From Axinella damicornis (taxonomy: Eukaryota; Porifera; Demospongiae; Axinellida; Axinellidae), in assembly GCA_963931865.1 (NCBI GenBank), contig OZ007518.1:10697690-10761689 (forward strand): a stretch of DNA of 64,000 nt, in the 5' to 3' direction. Positions 9,101-20,923 of this stretch are shown in pieces. A program made the position numbers and the translations under genes. Each line of letters starts with the position of its first letter. Positions within the stretch are counted from its first letter, which is position 1. A model generated the notes under the pieces. It did not search any database, was not told the origin of the DNA, and saw only the letters and a list, made by a program, of their open reading frames with translations.

Positions 9101-12100
9101 GCAGAGTTGGTGGACGCAATCCAGGACAGTATGTATGTGGGTACATACCAGGAGTTGTAGTGTGCAAACACATACCTGTCCATCATCATCGCGTATCCTC
9201 TTGTTCAGCTCCTTTCCCTCCAGAACAAGGAACCTGTCTCCCTTCGACGTGATGCCACACTTCTCAGCAATGGATCTGGCTGTGTCGATGTTGTCCCCTG
9301 TCACCATACGAACTGTGATGCCAGCTTCCTGACACTGTTTGATACACCCTGGCACCTGTGGGGGGAGGAGAGGGTGGCCGTGGGTGGAGAGTGGGTGATG
9401 TGGAGGAGAGGGGGAGTGGAGGGTTGGTGGGGAGAGGGTGGGCGAGGTGAGCATGACGGGAGGTGGGGAGAGGTAATGTGGAGGGAGGGAGGGTGGGGAG
9501 AGGTAATGTGGAGGGAGGGAGGGTTGGTGGGGAGAGGTAATGTGGAGGGAGGGTTGGTGGGGAGAGGAAGCAAGCAAGAAGAGGGAAAGCAGATGAGATA
9601 GTTACCACATCAACGTGGGTGCATGTTTTACCTCAGGCCGCACAGGATCCTCAATGCCCACAATGCCAATACAAGTAAGATCAGTGACCACACCCTCCTC
9701 GTCATCCCAGTCTGGAGAGGATGCTATCTCTCCTTCACCAGCCGATGCAGGAAAATCCCTGGGGAGCAATAGTACCAGCAGTGAGTCCATAGCAAGCTTC
9801 TGCCTACATGTACTACCCTTGAGACTGGCCACAAATGAGCACATGACTGTCCACAAATGAGCACATGACTGTCCTAGGCAAGCACACCTCCACCTACACT
9901 GTAGTACCTGTATGCAAGACAGATGGTTCTCAGTGCCGCTTCAGCCATGGGTTGAACAACCACGGTCACAAGGTCATCGCTGGAGATGGGGATGACACGC
10001 CCGTTTTCCCCAAGGATGGATGTGCACTTGCGCAGTACGATCTCGGAGGCTCCCTTGGTCAGCATGCGATGCCCACCCCCGGGCAGGGGGATGACGGTTG
10101 TCATACTCTTGCGGGCTGAGTTGAAGGTGAAGACCTTTGTGAAGATGTCTGTTGGATGTTCCTCTCGGATGGCCTCATAGTCAATCCCTGCAGACAGTTC
10201 ACACATACTCATCAGCCACCGCTCCGAGACTGCCACTACCCACGGAGCAACGTACCTCGCTCCGAGACTGCCACTACCCACGGAGCAACGTACCTCGCTC
10301 CGAGACTGCCACTACCCAAGGAGCAACGTACCTAACTCCACCAGCAGACCCAGCAGAGCACACTCAGTGACATTGCCAACTTGTTTGGCCAAGCCACGCC
10401 CCAGCATCCCCTTCTCCTTCCCTCCCTTCCACGGCCTCCATGACATCAGCCTCCCCATCAGCCCTTTCGGGGCGCTGCTCTCATCTTCCTCCTCCTCCTG
10501 CAGAACAGTTGCAGAAATTTGTACTTTAGGATACAAAAGATATAGGGGTGGACATTAATATAATCATGCCTGCAGCAAAACAACAGATGCAGTACTTTCC
10601 AGTGATGTTGATTGCAATTGAGGGGCACGTTACTGAAACGGGAATCACACACCCTCTGAAGGGTATAAGCTTCCAGTTTGTATTGTACCCAACAAAGGTT
10701 AGTGCAACAAGAGCCAGCACTAGGGCCATTTAGGGTTACACAATAGACAAATGTTTCACCCATCTCAGGAAATGCCACATGAAGCTCCACTGTCACTGGA
10801 GAGTGCAGCCTACCGTAATAAGTTTGGAGGTGTAGCTGCTGTTGACAGCAATGTTGGTGCTGAGTACGTCCAGAAGCTTCTCGGGGAGGTCAGCGACACT
10901 GGGTGTAACGTCATATTTTGTACCTGCGAAGTAGCTTTCCACAACAGTCATACGGTTGGTAGTGAGTGTGCCCGTCTTGTCGGAGCATATGGCAGTTGCA
11001 TTGCCCATCGTCTCGCAGGCATGCAAGTGCCGGACGAGATTATTGTCTTTCAACATCTTCTTGACAGAGAAGGCAAGTGCAATAGTAACGGCAAGCGGCA
11101 GGCCCTCCGGCACTGCCACCACGAGCACAGTGACCCCAATGATTACAAAGTGAAGCAGTTCTGAGAAATCTGTAGAAGAATTCCAATCACGGCCTTCGAT
11201 CCCAAAATCCACGATAGCAAACTTGATGGCAAGAACAAGTACGCACAATATAGCAGCCACTGTACCAGCATAGCCAATCTGCAGGGCCAGCTTATTAAGT
11301 TTCTTCTGTAAAACACTGCCACTGCCAGAGGACTCTCCCTCAGACGCCTTCTTCTTCTTCTGCTGCTCACGTATCTTCTTCTTACGCTGTGCCCTCTTGA
11401 ATGGGTTACAGCGGTCACAGCCAGTCAAGGGTGGCTCCTCCTCCTCTGATTCATTGGAGTCATCAGACCCGTCCGTCAGTCGCTTTCCCTCTCGTGGCTC
11501 TATTGCAATCTCCCTCACCTCCACTGCCTTCTCCCCATCTCCTTCCTGTTCCATGTCATCAGAACGCCTAAATCGCTGCATCACTTTCTTGTGTAGTCTG
11601 CGGAGGGCCAGTGTGATGAACCCTGTCATATGGGAGAGTGTGTGAGAGACGATCACAATGGTGGGGCTGTAGCGTTTAGTCAGAAACTTACCTGCATCAT
11701 CGTCTGACTGGGCCATCATCAACTTGAATATCATTCCTTGTTGAGAACTGGCTCCCACAGCAGTCACGAGCATCGTACCTCCCCCCTCCATTACCTGTGT
11801 ACCAGCATAGAGCATACAATCCCTGTCCGGATGCTTCTTCACCAGGGCTGCCTCTCCCGTGAGAGAGCTCTCGTCCACTCTTACATCAAAGCCCTGCACA
11901 AGGAACGTCAACACACAGGGAGGTCAGAATATGAGAGCACACACTTCAAACGTAAGTGTGGCTGGATGACAGAACGTACCTTGATGAGGACGCCATCCAC
12001 TGGGAAGGTATTGCCATATTTGAACTCTGCCACATCCCCAACAACAATTTCTGCTAGGGGAAGTTCTTCAGTTTTGCCATCACGGAGGACAAAAAACCTA

Positions 12101-13031
12101 ATTGAGAGAGCGGCAGGGACGTCACAGTAACGAGCTAGTCCCATTTCGCCTACAAAAAATCAATGTGTGTCATTTCACCTACTCAACAAATCAAGCATGA
12201 ATGGCTACCTATCTGTACCAAGAGAAAACTTTGAGGTCTCAAAGGAATAAACTGTACGAAGAGAAACCTTTGAGGTTAGTTTTCAAAGAGTACTTTACCC
12301 ATACAGATTTTGAGCTTGCAATCATCCAAGTCGTTGGAAGAACACATCCAAATGTGTTTGCGATAGTGGAGACCTTCACAGCTAACTCTCTTATAATTTA
12401 CACTCGACAAGTACCTTTCTGGTGTATCTGCTCATACTAAATATATATTTTTGAGAGTAGGCAAAATGACACACATTGATCTTTAGTAGGCGAAATGGGA
12501 GTAGAGAGTAGGTGAAATGAGCCCAATTCACAGTAACACACCACAGGGGACCCACACTAGGCGATACCTGGAGTCAGTGTCGAGCTTCCTCTGTAACCCT
12601 CGGAACTGCCTCTCCTTGGTCCAGTCGTTGATCGCAGTGACAAACACCACGAGCGCCACGGCGGCTAAAATGGCGGCCCCTTCGATCCACGCAATTTCCT
12701 TCTGTACCTCCACAGTTACGCCCAGCACGATGCTCACTAGTGCCGCCACGATAAGGATCACCAGCGTCTTGTCCTGGATTGCGTCTAGCGCAAGCGCCAG
12801 GAAGGACTTAGGGGGAACTGGTGCGATATAGTTAGCGCCATACTCTAGTTTTCGTAACTCCAGGTCTTGTGGTACCCAGTCGAGCCCTCCCTTCACGTTG
12901 GAGCGGAGCAGCTCGGCCACTCCTAGGACACCATCGTACTCGCTGAGCCGCTTCAGGCCATCTTTACCTTTCTGTGACATCAGCTCTTGGAGCTGGTACC
13001 GACTGAGACCGAACTGCGAGGTAGTAGTCAT
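6187..13031 (-). CDS. Plasma-membrane calcium-transporting ATPase (PMCA, ATP2B family)
   Basis: P2B-type ATPase that exports Ca2+ across the plasma membrane and is activated by calmodulin. Twelve exons on the minus strand: 13031-12568, 12097-11980, 11893-11692, 11622-10814, 10497-10332, 10187-9908, 9758-9632, 9355-9176, 8814-8620, 7542-6759, 6675-6566, 6330-6187; total 1,192 residues, close to vertebrate PMCAs. Key motifs: PEGLP at 433-437, CSDKTGTLT with phosphorylated Asp476, KGASE 631-635, MVTGDN 739-744, TGDGTNDGP 828-836. A charged loop (about 282-365) precedes the third membrane segment, as in PMCAs. The tail has the start of the calmodulin-binding helix ([19 protein letters not shown], from 1134) and ends ETAV, a class I PDZ ligand. 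An upstream in-frame GTG is not a plausible start; ATG at 13031 is used. Confidence 0.96.
6374..6490. repeat. 22-bp minisatellite in last PMCA intron
   Basis: About five tandem copies built on GGTTTAGGTCAGCCTGGGG between PMCA exons 11 and 12; noncoding. Confidence 0.85.
7684..8190. mobile_element. Possible inverted-repeat insertion in PMCA intron 9
   Basis: The largest PMCA intron (8619-7543) contains about 500 bp bounded by GTGATCCAGAGGAGGTT and AACCTCCTCTGGGTGTGATC. These are short imperfect inverted ends. The open frames inside matched no family I know. A nonautonomous transposon is possible; I did not find a clear target duplication. Confidence 0.3.
9358..9585. repeat. G/A-rich tract in PMCA intron 7
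   Basis: Imperfect purine-rich repeats (GGGAGAGGTAATGTGGAGG words). On the sense strand this is pyrimidine-rich and abuts the acceptor of exon 8 at 9356-9357. Confidence 0.85.
10222..10335. repeat. Threefold 38-bp tandem repeat carrying the PMCA exon 5 donor
   Basis: Copies begin near 10,222, 10,260 and 10,298. The copy next to exon 5 supplies the real donor; the other two repeat the same gtacgttgctcc stretch. Confidence 0.85.
12140..12499. mobile_element. 360-bp MITE-like element in PMCA intron 1
   Basis: Terminal inverted repeats of about 46 bp (CCCATTTCGCCTAC at 12,140 and GTAGGCGAAATGGG ending 12,499). Flanking AGT at 12,137-12,139 and 12,500-12,502 gives a possible 3-bp target duplication. 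No coding capacity. It ends about 40 bases upstream of exon 2. Confidence 0.7.
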
Positions 13032-13427
13032 CCTGGCAGAGATAAACGAGTTCACTGTTGGTCTGCTTCAGTTCATTTATACCGCAGGGAACCCGTTCCC
13101 GTATTATACTGGTCGACCGGTCTCGTTCCTAAATAGGTCACTGTGCACGTGCTGTTCAGCATCCGGCCGGCCAGCGCCGCGCCGCATGCACGGTGCAGTG
13201 GTACAAAACTAGTATGTATGTATACATGTTGCAGGCCTGCAACACAACTGCTATATACAGGAATGGACAAACCATCCAGTATCATACACTTCACATTGGT
13301 CCCCCCCCCCCCCATGCAATATTGAAACATGAATTGACCAATCGCATGTGGCGAATATGGTTGGTCGGTAAGATTTTAAAATGAAGAATGTCCATCATGT
13401 AAACACAGCTGTATAACAGGTGCAATG
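13032..13427. other. Intergenic region between PMCA and CWC25
   Basis: About 400 bp between two minus-strand genes in tandem. It should hold the PMCA promoter and CWC25 3' end. A C-run lies at about 13,301-13,312. No gene seen. Confidence 0.5.
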
Positions 13428-16400
13428 TTATTTTTTCTCCATAAAGTTGGCATTGAGGGCAGCTGAAGTTCTCTGAACGGAACTGATGTGTCTGTGAATT
13501 CGTTCGCCCACTGACTGTGATGATGTCAGTGACTGGACACGCAGTGGACTGGAAACAGAAACAGAGTGAGATGCTACTTGCCACATGCAGTACTACAGTC
13601 GGGGTCTTACTGTAGGAAGTCATTGTGGGCCGGCTCCTTCCCAACTTGCTCCTCAAGTCTTCTCTCCTCCTGTGGGAGGCAGTCAGGCAGAACAACATCA
13701 CACTAACTCGCATGTACATATACACAAGTGAAAAACGAGCTATCCCGGAGTGGTTTTCAAAGCTTCAATTCTATTGGCTAATATAACAATATTAACCACA
13801 CCCTAACCTGCCATAAGTATGCACTGTATGACGTAAGTGACCTAAGTGAACCAATCAGAAGCGAGCTTTGAAAACTACTCCGGTACTGTAGTGAAAAACC
13901 CCATACCTGGTGCTTCCTCAGTCTCCCCTCTCTCTCCTTGCCATGCTCCCTGCAAAGTGTGAAACATGTTGATGGATTAATAAACACTGACTTGACAGCT
14001 ACAGGTACCAGTCATGGCAACCAGCATCACCAGCCGTGGCAACCAGCATCACCAGCCGTGGCAACCAGCATCACCAGCCGTGGCAACCAGCATCACCAGC
14101 CGTGGCAACCAGCATCACCAGCCGTGGCAACCAGCATCACCTTGTTCTCACCCCAGCGTTTGCTCCTTGCAGTGCCAATGCAGGGGAAGGCCTGGTAAAA
14201 CTCGTCACATGCAGTGACGTATATGGACATTGGTGGATGTGTGGACATTTCTGTAAAACCGCAAAGTAAGAGAGTGCACTATAGATCACAGTCTTGCAAA
14301 CACTGAGTGACTGTCGACATCAGACCATGTTTCTCAGATTCAGACAGCAGCCTCAGAGTTGTACAGAAAGAATGTGACATTCCTCCACATGTCCACTCAA
14401 CGTCCATGTATGTCATGAGCGCTTTCCCCGCATTAGTACTGTAAGTGACAAATGCTGGTGTCAGGAGACCTGGGTACGAGACTATCACCAGCCATGGCAA
14501 CCAGTGTTGCCAGCCAATGTATCTCTCAGCATCGCAGTGGTGATGGCAGCAATCACAGCTGTTATGTCAGTCACATGCACGCCACAGCAGGTGGACATGC
14601 TGAGCAAATGTCAACACCCTCACAGAGAACTTACATTAAAGTTGCTAGCTTTGCAGCATCATATGATCTCCCCGTGCACATCATATCGTCTGCCCACATG
14701 CAAAGAGGTGTGGACGTACCTGGCACTAGCCATCATGGACAGCCGTCTCTTCTCCAACTCAGCTGGATCCATGTGCCTGGGGAAGAAGGGGGAACATCAC
14801 TGACTGCAGCAGGGATGAATACGTCAAGTAACTCATGTTGGGTCTCCCAGAGAGACAGGTGTGCCCTGACCTGGTGTGTGAGTGGGCCCTGGTGTAGGGA
14901 TGGTATCTTGATGAGCTAGAGGGAGACCAAGAGTGAGAGCTGAGCAGTTGTGACCTACGATGTGCAGGGAACATGGGCCGGTACCTCTTGTGGCTTGGCT
15001 TGTGGTTTGGATCACCTGCACATCAAGAACATGGCCACCATTCACACACAGTAGGCAACCACACACAGTGTATACACATAACCACTGACCAGTACTCTCC
15101 ATACAGTAGGGCACTCACCTGGCGGTGTAGTACGGACAGCACTCGCCCTGCCTTTCTCTTTGGCATGTGTCCTAGTGAGGCTGCCACTCCACTTGTGAGG
15201 AGAGTCGTCACTCCACTGGTGGGGGGAGTCGTCACTCACAGTTTCACTGGAGAAGCAAGGCACCACTAAACGATCGCCACTCCACAGTGAACATACAGCG
15301 GTATTGCGCCATAATGATGCACCTTACAAGTAATTCTAGGGCACAGTGTGGCAACACACCCAGGCTCGAAGAGAGGCAGGGAGAAAAGAGCCTGGTATGC
15401 ACTGTTCGTACACGCACAACCTTTTTCTCTCCCCCAAGAGCCTGGGTCTGAGGTACACTGAAGGTGTACACTAGTGGCTGCCTGAACACTCATAACTGAC
15501 CTCTTGGAATGTCTGTGCTTCGCTTTCTTGGACCTTTTGTGCTTCTCCCTACGTTTCTCCTTGGACACCAGCTGTGATGAGAGACAAGGTGGCAGTCAAC
15601 CAGTGAGAGGAGGTCTCGGCTAGCCAGGACAACCTGCTGGAGCTGCCTCAGCTTGACAGGGTTAGAGGCAAGCAGGGTCTTTGCTTCCTCCTCCCTCTTT
15701 CTGATCATGAACAGCGGGTCTTCTCGGACCTTCACTGCTATGTCCGCCACACTGCTGGTTGCATCTGCTGTAGTGAAAAGGGCCCCCGGGCCGGATGCCA
15801 AAGCCTATAGACAGGGCATATGAAATTGATGGAATGTACATTGCTGTATGATATGAGTCATAAGGTAGTCATATACCAAGCAGCTTGGGAACGAGGCTAG
15901 CTGTACAATATGAGTTATAAGCTCCGCCTATCAAGCAGCTTGGGAACGAGGCTAGCTGAACAATATGAGCAGGTGGATGCAATCAGATCTAGCAAGAGTG
16001 TACCCAGAAGGTAGCAAGGCTGGAGGCATCATATGTAAAGTGGGTTTGCCCTACCAGTTTGCAGTGCAGTTGCCACTGAACAGAATTGCAATCGGTAATA
16101 GCTATCAGCTCTGGTAAGCTACTTGCCATAAATATTAAATTTTTGTCACCTTCAATAAGAATTAATGCAGCCTGAGAATCCTAGGGTAGACCCATCCCTG
16201 CAGGCAGCACCCGGCACCACTGATTTACAAGATTAGTTACCATCGCACTCTACTCTAGGCTCCTAGCAGTCTTTCTCACCTCTCTCTCCCTTTCTTCCTC
16301 TATGAGGGTTGGATCTACAAGTCTGTCAATCTTTTTGCCGAGCAGATATTCTTCTCGGTTGACTGAGCTGCCTGGGCCACTGTACAGCCAGTCCACACGC

Positions 16401-18436
16401 TCATCTTTCTTCCTGTAGCATTGAGAGTTGCTTGGTATGGCAATCCAAGGTTGACAGAATAGGGTAGTCTCACAATACCAACTCCCACAATGCTGTCCCA
16501 CAGATGTCAACTCCCACAACGCTGTCCCATAGATGTCCAACCCCCACAATGCTGTCCCACAGATGTCCAACTCCCACAATGCTGTCCCACAGATGTCCAA
16601 CCCCCATAATGCTGTCCCACAGATGTCCAACCCCCACAATGCTGTCCCACAGATGTCCAACCCCCACAATGCTGTCCCACAGATGTCCAACCCCCACAAT
16701 GCTGTCCCACAGATGTCCAACCCCCACAATGCTGTCCCACAGATGTCCAACTCCCACAATGCTGTCCCACAGATGTCCAACCCCCACAATGCTGTCCCAC
16801 AGATGTCCAACCCCCACAATGCTGTCCCACAGATGTCCAACCCCCACAATGCTGTCCCACAGATGTCCAACCCCCACAATGCTGTCCCACAGATGTCCAA
16901 CCCCCACAATGCTGTCCCACAGATGTCCAACTCCCACAATGCTGTCCCACAGATGTCCAACCCCCACAATGCTGTCCCACAGATGTCCAACCCCCACAAT
17001 GCTGTCCCACAGATGTCCAACCCCCACAATGCTGTCCCACAGATGTCCAACCCCCACAATGCTGTCCCACAGATGTCCAACCCCCACAATGCTGTCCCAC
17101 AGATGTCCAACCCCCACAATGCTGTCCCACAGATGTCAACTGTCATAACGCTGTCCCACAGATGTCAACCGTCATAACGCTGTCCCACAGATGTCCAACT
17201 CCCATAATATCAACTTCATATAATTTTGCCCGTCAAATCATCGTACAAGAGTCATCAGTCCAATAGGGCTGTACGATAACTCGTTTAGCCTGATAAATAT
17301 TTTTGGACATCCATTATCATGAAGAACCCTAACCCACTGCCACTAGATGTGGACTAGCCATGTCATGTGGTAGTCCCCATACTGTGTAATAATATTGTTA
17401 TCAAGATAATATTGGTCCATAGTAGCGCGATAATGGCTTCGCCAAGGCCTGCAGTCCATATCATCACAGAACACATCATCACAACTTCATTGCCGGCCGG
17501 TATTGTTTCACTTCAATACACAAATATGGAAATAGGTACAATCAGCGCGTGCTGCTCCACATGGTGAGGTTGGAGCTTGGGTGAAGAAATGTCTTTGTTG
17601 GAATTGAAGGACTTTATAAGCATGCTCAACAAAATGTTAGTCAGGGAGATATCATGTCTCTTCTAGTCCTACTTTTCGTCTGAAGTAGGCGACTGAGGGT
17701 AGGCAATACTGTGGTTATGATACAGCAAATTTCAGTTGCGTTCGAATCTCCGTGTTGTGTACGATTCCGTACGGAATCGCGTGTACACCGATTTTCAAGC
17801 TGGTTCTGCTGACATCCTCCCACTTCGCGTATGCGCATTGTGCAAGCTAGGGTACATCCATATGCGATTCCGTTCGGAAGCGTACGCAACACGGAGATTC
17901 GAACACAACTGAAATTCGCTGTAACCCTAACCCTAACCCATAGTCTCAAGGCCTGTGCACCCTTGAGACTACTCAAAACTGGAATGACTGGATACTGGTC
18001 CAGCAGAAAGCACGTACTTTAGGTACAGGTACCAGACACGTGTGCGAAATCAACCTTGGCCCTAATATACCCTAACCCATTGCCCTACTTCCTGCCGGAC
18101 CAATAACCACTTCAAACTGGAAGGTGAATAGCTCACTTTGAAACTCCAGCTTCAACCGCCATGCGCTGCATTTCCTCCCGAGCCCTTTCCTCTTGGATCT
18201 CTTGCTGGAGGTCTTGAATCTTCTTCTTCTCCCTTTCATCTTTCTGTTCTGCCTTCCATACACGTTCAAGGTTGTGGAACGTCTGCGGGTGCCAGCTCTT
18301 CTTGAGGTTCTGCGCAAAGCAATTTAACATGCATGCGTGCATGAGCATTTTGTTAAATTATACGTCAAGCAATGCAACCTAATGGCGTAAACATATTAAC
18401 AATAATGGAGGAACGAACCAGGTCTCCTCCGCCCAT
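13428..18436 (-). CDS. CWC25: Pre-mRNA-splicing factor CWC25 homologue
   Basis: Nuclear splicing factor that joins the spliceosome after Prp2 and promotes the first transesterification. Twelve exons on the minus strand: 18436-18419, 18309-18137, 16412-16280, 15804-15634, 15571-15501, 15246-15119, 15015-14985, 14915-14871, 14776-14720, 13949-13907, 13669-13611, 13548-13428; 349 residues (human 425). It starts MGGGDLNLKKSWHPQT, the conserved Cir_N-like head, followed by RVWKAEQKDEREKKKIQDLQ, LDWLYSGPGSSVNREEYLLG, KVREDPLFMIRKREEE, a Lys/His-rich stretch (SKEKRREKHKRSKKAKHRHS), a short Ser/His duplication (SDDSPHQW, SDDSPHKW), MDPAELEKRRLSMMASA and the conserved C-terminus SSVQRTSAALNANFMEKK. 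The middle RS-like part is shorter than in human, as expected for this fast-evolving region. The small exons 7-11 are the least certain. Confidence 0.92.
13745..13883. mobile_element. 139-bp inverted-repeat element in CWC25 intron
   Basis: Ends CCGGAGTGGTTTTCAAAGC and GCTTTGAAAACTACTCCGG are inverted copies with one mismatch. It lies in the intron 13,906-13,670. No coding capacity. Confidence 0.6.
14014..14142. repeat. 22-bp minisatellite in CWC25 intron
   Basis: Six near-identical copies built on TGGCAACCAGCATCACCAG. A single diverged copy lies near 14,477-14,515. Confidence 0.9.
15868..15975. repeat. Duplicated segment in CWC25 intron 3
   Basis: Two copies of a roughly 55-bp stretch containing AAGCAGCTTGGGAACGAGG and CAATATGAG. 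The GGGAACGAG word resembles the ends of the element at 22,041-22,649. Confidence 0.55.
16485..17205. repeat. 30-bp minisatellite in CWC25 intron 2
   Basis: About 24 tandem copies of a 30-bp unit containing CACAATGCTGTCCCACAGAT. The period is a multiple of three, so long frames stay open on both strands; they are artefacts. Copies differ by occasional C/T changes; edge copies are shorter (29 bp). Confidence 0.95.
17721..17923. mobile_element. 203-bp palindromic element in CWC25 intron 2
   Basis: Inverted ends TACAGCAAATTTCAGTTG and CAACTGAAATTCGCTGTA continue as inverted copies for about 60 bp (TTCGAATCTCCGTGTTG). The right end touches two CCCTAA units. MITE-like; no coding. Confidence 0.65.
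17977..18122. mobile_element. Second copy of the 4,049 MITE-like family, in CWC25 intron 2
   Basis: Read on the minus strand it shares TTATTGGTCC, GCAGGAAGTAGGG, GGGTTAGGGTATATTAGGGC and TCTGGTACCT in order with 4,049-4,181. It lies about 15 bases inside the intron after exon 2. Confidence 0.65.
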
Positions 18437-18854
18437 CTTGGACTACAGCAACAACAACGTAACCCTCAAACCTGAGCCTGGCCTTGTCAGGAGCGCATAA
18501 TAGCGAGCGAGGAATAAAGCACACCAGGACGCGCCAGGATCTAGGATACTAGTACGAGTTTCGCGTACCTCCGTAAGCTTGTCTACCTATCTAGTGCATG
18601 GGATGGGGCCGGGATCCCGGGATCCGGGAGTCGGTAAAACGCGGAATACGGAATAAAGGAATAACGATTATTGACCGGAAATGAAAATTTGAAAATATTA
18701 TGCTTTGTTCTTTGCCGACACGGCACGTGTACTGCTTTACGATCGAGGGAGCTGCGCTGCGAGATCGAGCCACTGCTAGCTGTATGTGGACTTACAGAGG
18801 AGCTGCAAATACCGGATAAGCCGTGTGGGAGACGCCGAGATGGTTGCCCTATAA
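18437..18854. other. Upstream of CWC25; no gene recognised
   Basis: Probable CWC25 promoter close to 18,436. A G/C-rich self-complementary stretch (GGGATCCCGGGATCCGGG) lies at about 18,609-18,628. Nothing else recognised. Confidence 0.4.
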
Positions 18855-19400
18855 ACCTCGGTCAAGCAACTCCCGTCTCATCCATGCTCACTGTAACTTT
18901 GCATTATGGTAATTCTAGAAAATGTTTGTCATTGTTTAATCGTCCTCCTAGTTCATCGGTAGAAGTTTTGTATTGTTATCTTGAATCAATTAATATTCCC
19001 CAGTTTTCTTGTTTTGTACTCATTGGTGACTTTAAATTAATATTAATTTTTTGGATGTAACTCACCCCTCTTTTTCTACTCTTTGTAATATTTTGTCTAC
19101 CTTTGGTTTAACACAGGTTGTTGACGACCATACCCATGTCCATCATGGCAGGAGTCACTCACTTATTGATCTTGTACTAATGTCTGATCCTTTGTCGCTT
19201 CCTGCAGGGTTATTCCACCTCTGTCAAAGTCTGACCACCTTGGAATTGAAACTCAGATCAAATTGAAATGTTCCAGCAAGTCCCCTCCCTCGATCCTCCT
19301 TGCGTTCAGTCTGGCTCTATGCCCATGCTGACTGGGACAAAGCCTGGAAGATGATAGAAAAGTTTGATTGGAATGACTGACGACATTAACGATGTCCAGG
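18855..19400 (+). pseudogene. LINE endonuclease-domain fragment (APE type), decayed
   Basis: Translations in more than one frame match the endonuclease part of a non-LTR retrotransposon ORF2: CLSLFNRPPSSSVEV, IPQFSCFVLIGDFK (the catalytic GDFN motif is altered), HPSFSTLCNILSTFGLTQVV, SHSLIDLVLMSDPLSL, then SDHLGIETQIKLK (the conserved SDH) and VWLYAHADWDKAWKMIEKFD followed by DDINDVQ after a frameshift. Frameshifts and stops show it is dead. It ends abruptly at the 14-bp satellite. The matching 3' end of a LINE lies at 28,045. Confidence 0.8.
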
Positions 19401-19425
19401 GCCAGTCCGGGGCCAGTCCGGAAAC

Positions 19426-20923
19426 GCCGCCTGGAACTGGCCGCCTGGAACTGGCCGCCTGGAACTGGCCGCCTGGAACTGGCCGCCTGGAACTGGCCGC
19501 CTGGAACTGGCCGCCTGGAACTGGCCGCCTGGAACTGGCCGCCTGGAACTGGCCGCCTGGAACTGGCCGCCTGGAACTGGCCGCCTGGAACTGGCCGCCT
19601 GGAACTGGCCGCCTGGAACTGGCCGCCTGGAACTGGCCGCCTGGAACTGGCCGCCTGGAACTGGCCGCCTGGAACTGGCCGCCTGGAACTGGCCGCCTGG
19701 AACTGGCCGCCTGGAACTGGCCGCCTGGAACTGGCCGCCTGGAACTGGCCGCCTGGAACTGGCCGCCTGGAACTGGCCGCCTGGAACTGGCCGCCTGGAA
19801 CTGGCCGCCTGGAACTGGCCGCCTGGAACTGGCCGCCTGGAACTGGCCGCCTGGAACTGGCCGCCTGGAACTGGCCGCCTGGAACTGGCCGCCTGGAACT
19901 GGCCGCCTGGAACTGGCCGCCTGGAACTGGCCGCCTGGAACTGGCCGCCTGGAACTGGCCGCCTGGAACTGGCCGCCTGGAACTGGCCGCCTGGAACTGG
20001 CCGCCTGGAACTGGCCGCCTGGAACTGGCCGCCTGGAACTGGCCGCCTGGAACTGGCCGCCTGGAACTGGCCGCCTGGAACTGGCCGCCTGGAACTGGCC
20101 GCCTGGAACTGGCCGCCTGGAACTGGCCGCCTGGAACTGGCCGCCTGGAACTGGCCGCCTGGAACTGGCCGCCTGGAACTGGCCGCCTGGAACTGGCCGC
20201 CTGGAACTGGCCGCCTGGAACTGGCCGCCTGGAACTGGCCGCCTGGAACTGGCCGCCTGGAACTGGCCGCCTGGAACTGGCCGCCTGGAACTGGCCGCCT
20301 GGAACTGGCCGCCTGGAACTGGCCGCCTGGAACTGGCCGCCTGGAACTGGCCGCCTGGAACTGGCCGCCTGGAACTGGCCGCCTGGAACTGGCCGCCTGG
20401 AACTGGCCGCCTGGAACTGGCCGCCTGGAACTGGCCGCCTGGAACTGGCCGCCTGGAACTGGCCGCCTGGAACTGGCCGCCTGGAACTGGCCGCCTGGAA
20501 CTGGCCGCCTGGAACTGGCCGCCTGGAACTGGCCGCCTGGAACTGGCCGCCTGGAACTGGCCGCCTGGAACTGGCCGCCTGGAACTGGCCGCCTGGAACT
20601 GGCCGCCTGGAACTGGCCGCCTGGAACTGGCCGCCTGGAACTGGCCGCCTGGAACTGGCCGCCTGGAACTGGCCGCCTGGAACTGGCCGCCTGGAACTGG
20701 CCGCCTGGAACTGGCCGCCTGGAACTGGCCGCCTGGAACTGGCCGCCTGGAACTGGCCGCCTGGAACTGGCCGCCTGGAACTGGCCGCCTGGAACTGGCC
20801 GCCTGGAACTGGCCGCCTGGAACTGGCCGCCTGGAACTGGCCGCCTGGAACTGGCCGCCTGGAACTGGCCGCCTGGAACTGGCCGCCTGGAACTGGCCGC
20901 CTGGAACTGGCCGCCTGGAACTA
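19426..20923. repeat. 14-bp satellite, about 107 identical copies
   Basis: Tandem GGAACTGGCCGCCT with no visible variant inside. The left edge carries two copies of GGCCAGTCCGG. All three frames of both strands stay open with a 14-residue period, so the 510-526 residue frames are artefacts. Confidence 0.97.

Noticed and set aside
16470..17148. Collagen- or elastin-like repeat proteins of about 210-300 residues
   Set aside because: 30-bp minisatellite inside a CWC25 intron, open in several frames on both strands.
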